Assembly: GCF_051401765.1 (NCBI RefSeq)
Contig: NW_027480423.1
Coordinates: forward strand, 6,758,001-6,822,000
Source of the DNA: Calliopsis andreniformis
Lineage: Eukaryota > Arthropoda > Insecta > Hymenoptera > Andrenidae
DNA: 64,000 bases
Direction of reading: 5' to 3'
Position numbers and translations under genes: made by a program. The notes beneath the pieces were generated by a model. It saw only the letters and a list, made by a program, of their open reading frames with translations. It was not told the origin of the DNA and made no database searches. Shown here piece after piece: positions 63,337 through 64,000 of this stretch (within the stretch, counting starts at the first letter, position 1; each line of letters opens with the position of its first letter).

Positions 63337-64000
63337 CCGGGCAACCTAGGCTTCACCCTAGGGCGTTGCTCCGACAGATTGAATAGTTAGGGCCTTAGAA
63401 GTCAAGGCCCGAAGCATAAAATGCAATATAAATACAACAGCTTTTCCATCGTATAAAAGGAATAATTGCAAACAGTGTGAAAGTAATGGTCATTTCTACG
63501 ATCCTGGCAACCGAGGCTTCACTCTACGGCGTTGTTCCACCATGTGGAATAGTTAGGGCCTAAGAAGTGAACGCCAGACGCATAAAATACAATATAAATA
63601 TAACAGTTTTTCCATCGTATAAAACGAATAATAGCAACCAGTGTGAAAGTTATGGTCATTTCTACGTTCCGGGCAACCTAGGCTTCACTCTAGGACGTTT
63701 CTCCACCAGATCAGACAGTTAGGGCCTTAGAAGCCAACGCCCGAAGCATTAAATACAAAGTAAATAGAACAGTTTTTCCATTGTATAAAAGAATAATTGC
63801 ATCCAGCGTGAAACTTATGGTCATTTCTACTTTCCTAGCAACCTAGGCTTCACCCTAGGGCATTGCTCCAACAGATTCAATAGTTAGGGCCTGAGAAGTC
63901 AACGCCCGAGTCTTAAAGTGCAATAAAAATACAGCAGGGTTTCCATCGTATAAAACGAATAATTGCTACCAGTGTGAAAGTGATGGTCATTTCTACATAC
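63337..64000 (+). repeat. 4-mer HOR (663 bp), copy 2, to window edge
   Basis: This tandem copy of 62674-63336 fills the rest of the window, with differences such as catgtggaat near 63543, gacgtttctcc near 63696 and ttccattgta near 63777. The window ends in tacatac, the bases that close the first copy, so a third copy may begin right outside. Confidence 0.9.

Larger units (their letters stand above)
1..64000 (+). repeat. Satellite DNA array, 166-bp monomer, head-to-tail
   Basis: The same 166-base unit recurs from the first to the last base, always in one orientation. The tagttag landmark stands at 161, 327 and 493, and the phase can be followed to 63881. Counting 384 monomers over that span predicts 63744 bases; the observed distance is 63720, and the 24 missing bases are all visible as one-base deletions. 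Neighbouring monomers differ at many sites, whereas units 4, 6, 9, 12, 15 or 39 monomers apart can be nearly identical, so this is higher-order-repeat satellite rather than a simple homogeneous array. No gene, transposon, inverted segment or unique DNA interrupts it. Monomers near nucleosomal length in long homogenised arrays are typical of centromeric or pericentromeric heterochromatin. That location is an inference; the species and chromosome are not identifiable here. Confidence 0.97.

Noticed and set aside
1..64000. CRISPR array
   Set aside because: Repeats are contiguous 166-base units with no short repeat and unique-spacer alternation. Dyads are part of the monomer.
1..64000. Insertion sequence or LTR element boundaries at HOR junctions
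   Set aside because: The junctions keep the 166-base phase and show no target-site duplication, terminal inverted repeat or foreign sequence. Homologous unequal exchange explains them.

Overview
The whole 64 kb window is one uninterrupted tandem satellite DNA array. The monomer is 166 bp, always in the same head-to-tail orientation. About 385.7 monomers fit in the window. I see no protein-coding gene, RNA gene, transposon, CRISPR array or non-satellite spacer. This is the heterochromatin of a eukaryote, most plausibly (peri)centromeric. The species cannot be named from the sequence. A hand-built consensus is about 41% GC and shows no CpG depletion (7 CpG seen, about 7 expected), which fits a lightly methylated or recently homogenised genome.

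The monomer is bipartite. Consensus positions 31-90 (numbered from the tagttag motif) are A/T-rich, about 27% GC, with a TATAAATA motif and a T5 tract. Positions 121-160 are about 62% GC and hold a dyad: two CCTAGG palindromes around a CTTCAC loop, flanked by GCAA/TTGC. Adjacent monomers usually differ clearly, while monomers many units apart are near-identical. The array is therefore organised as higher-order repeats (HORs), but no single HOR period covers it.

Layout: 102-5081 is a 15-mer HOR (2490 bp) in two copies. 5082-9407 is an irregular mixture, part of which (7444-9165) recurs at 12922-14643. 9408-12937 is a 12-mer (1992 bp) in about 1.8 copies. 14628-24697 holds a 3.4 kb block present twice (lag 6637 bp), with a different 12-mer (1991 bp) in three copies. 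24360-29488 is a mosaic of fragments shared with the flanks. 29489-52536 is dominated by a 39-mer HOR of 6472 bp (two full tandem copies and a 5.96 kb third), with a nested 9-mer duplication (1493 bp). 52537-64000 is built of shorter amplifications: 4-mer (664 bp), 6-mer (995 bp) with a 4-monomer repeat, a three-copy 6-mer (995 bp) at 58973-61977, and a 4-mer (663 bp) running off the window end.

Copies differ by whole numbers of monomers, and several junctions can be placed within 9-22 bp of shared sequence. This is the signature of repeated in-register unequal exchange. From 161 to 63881 there are 384 monomers and a net loss of exactly 24 bases. All 24 are explained by five recurrent one-base deletions copied along with their HORs. 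Open frames of 61-85 codons occur but are by-products of the repeat, because 166 is not divisible by three.
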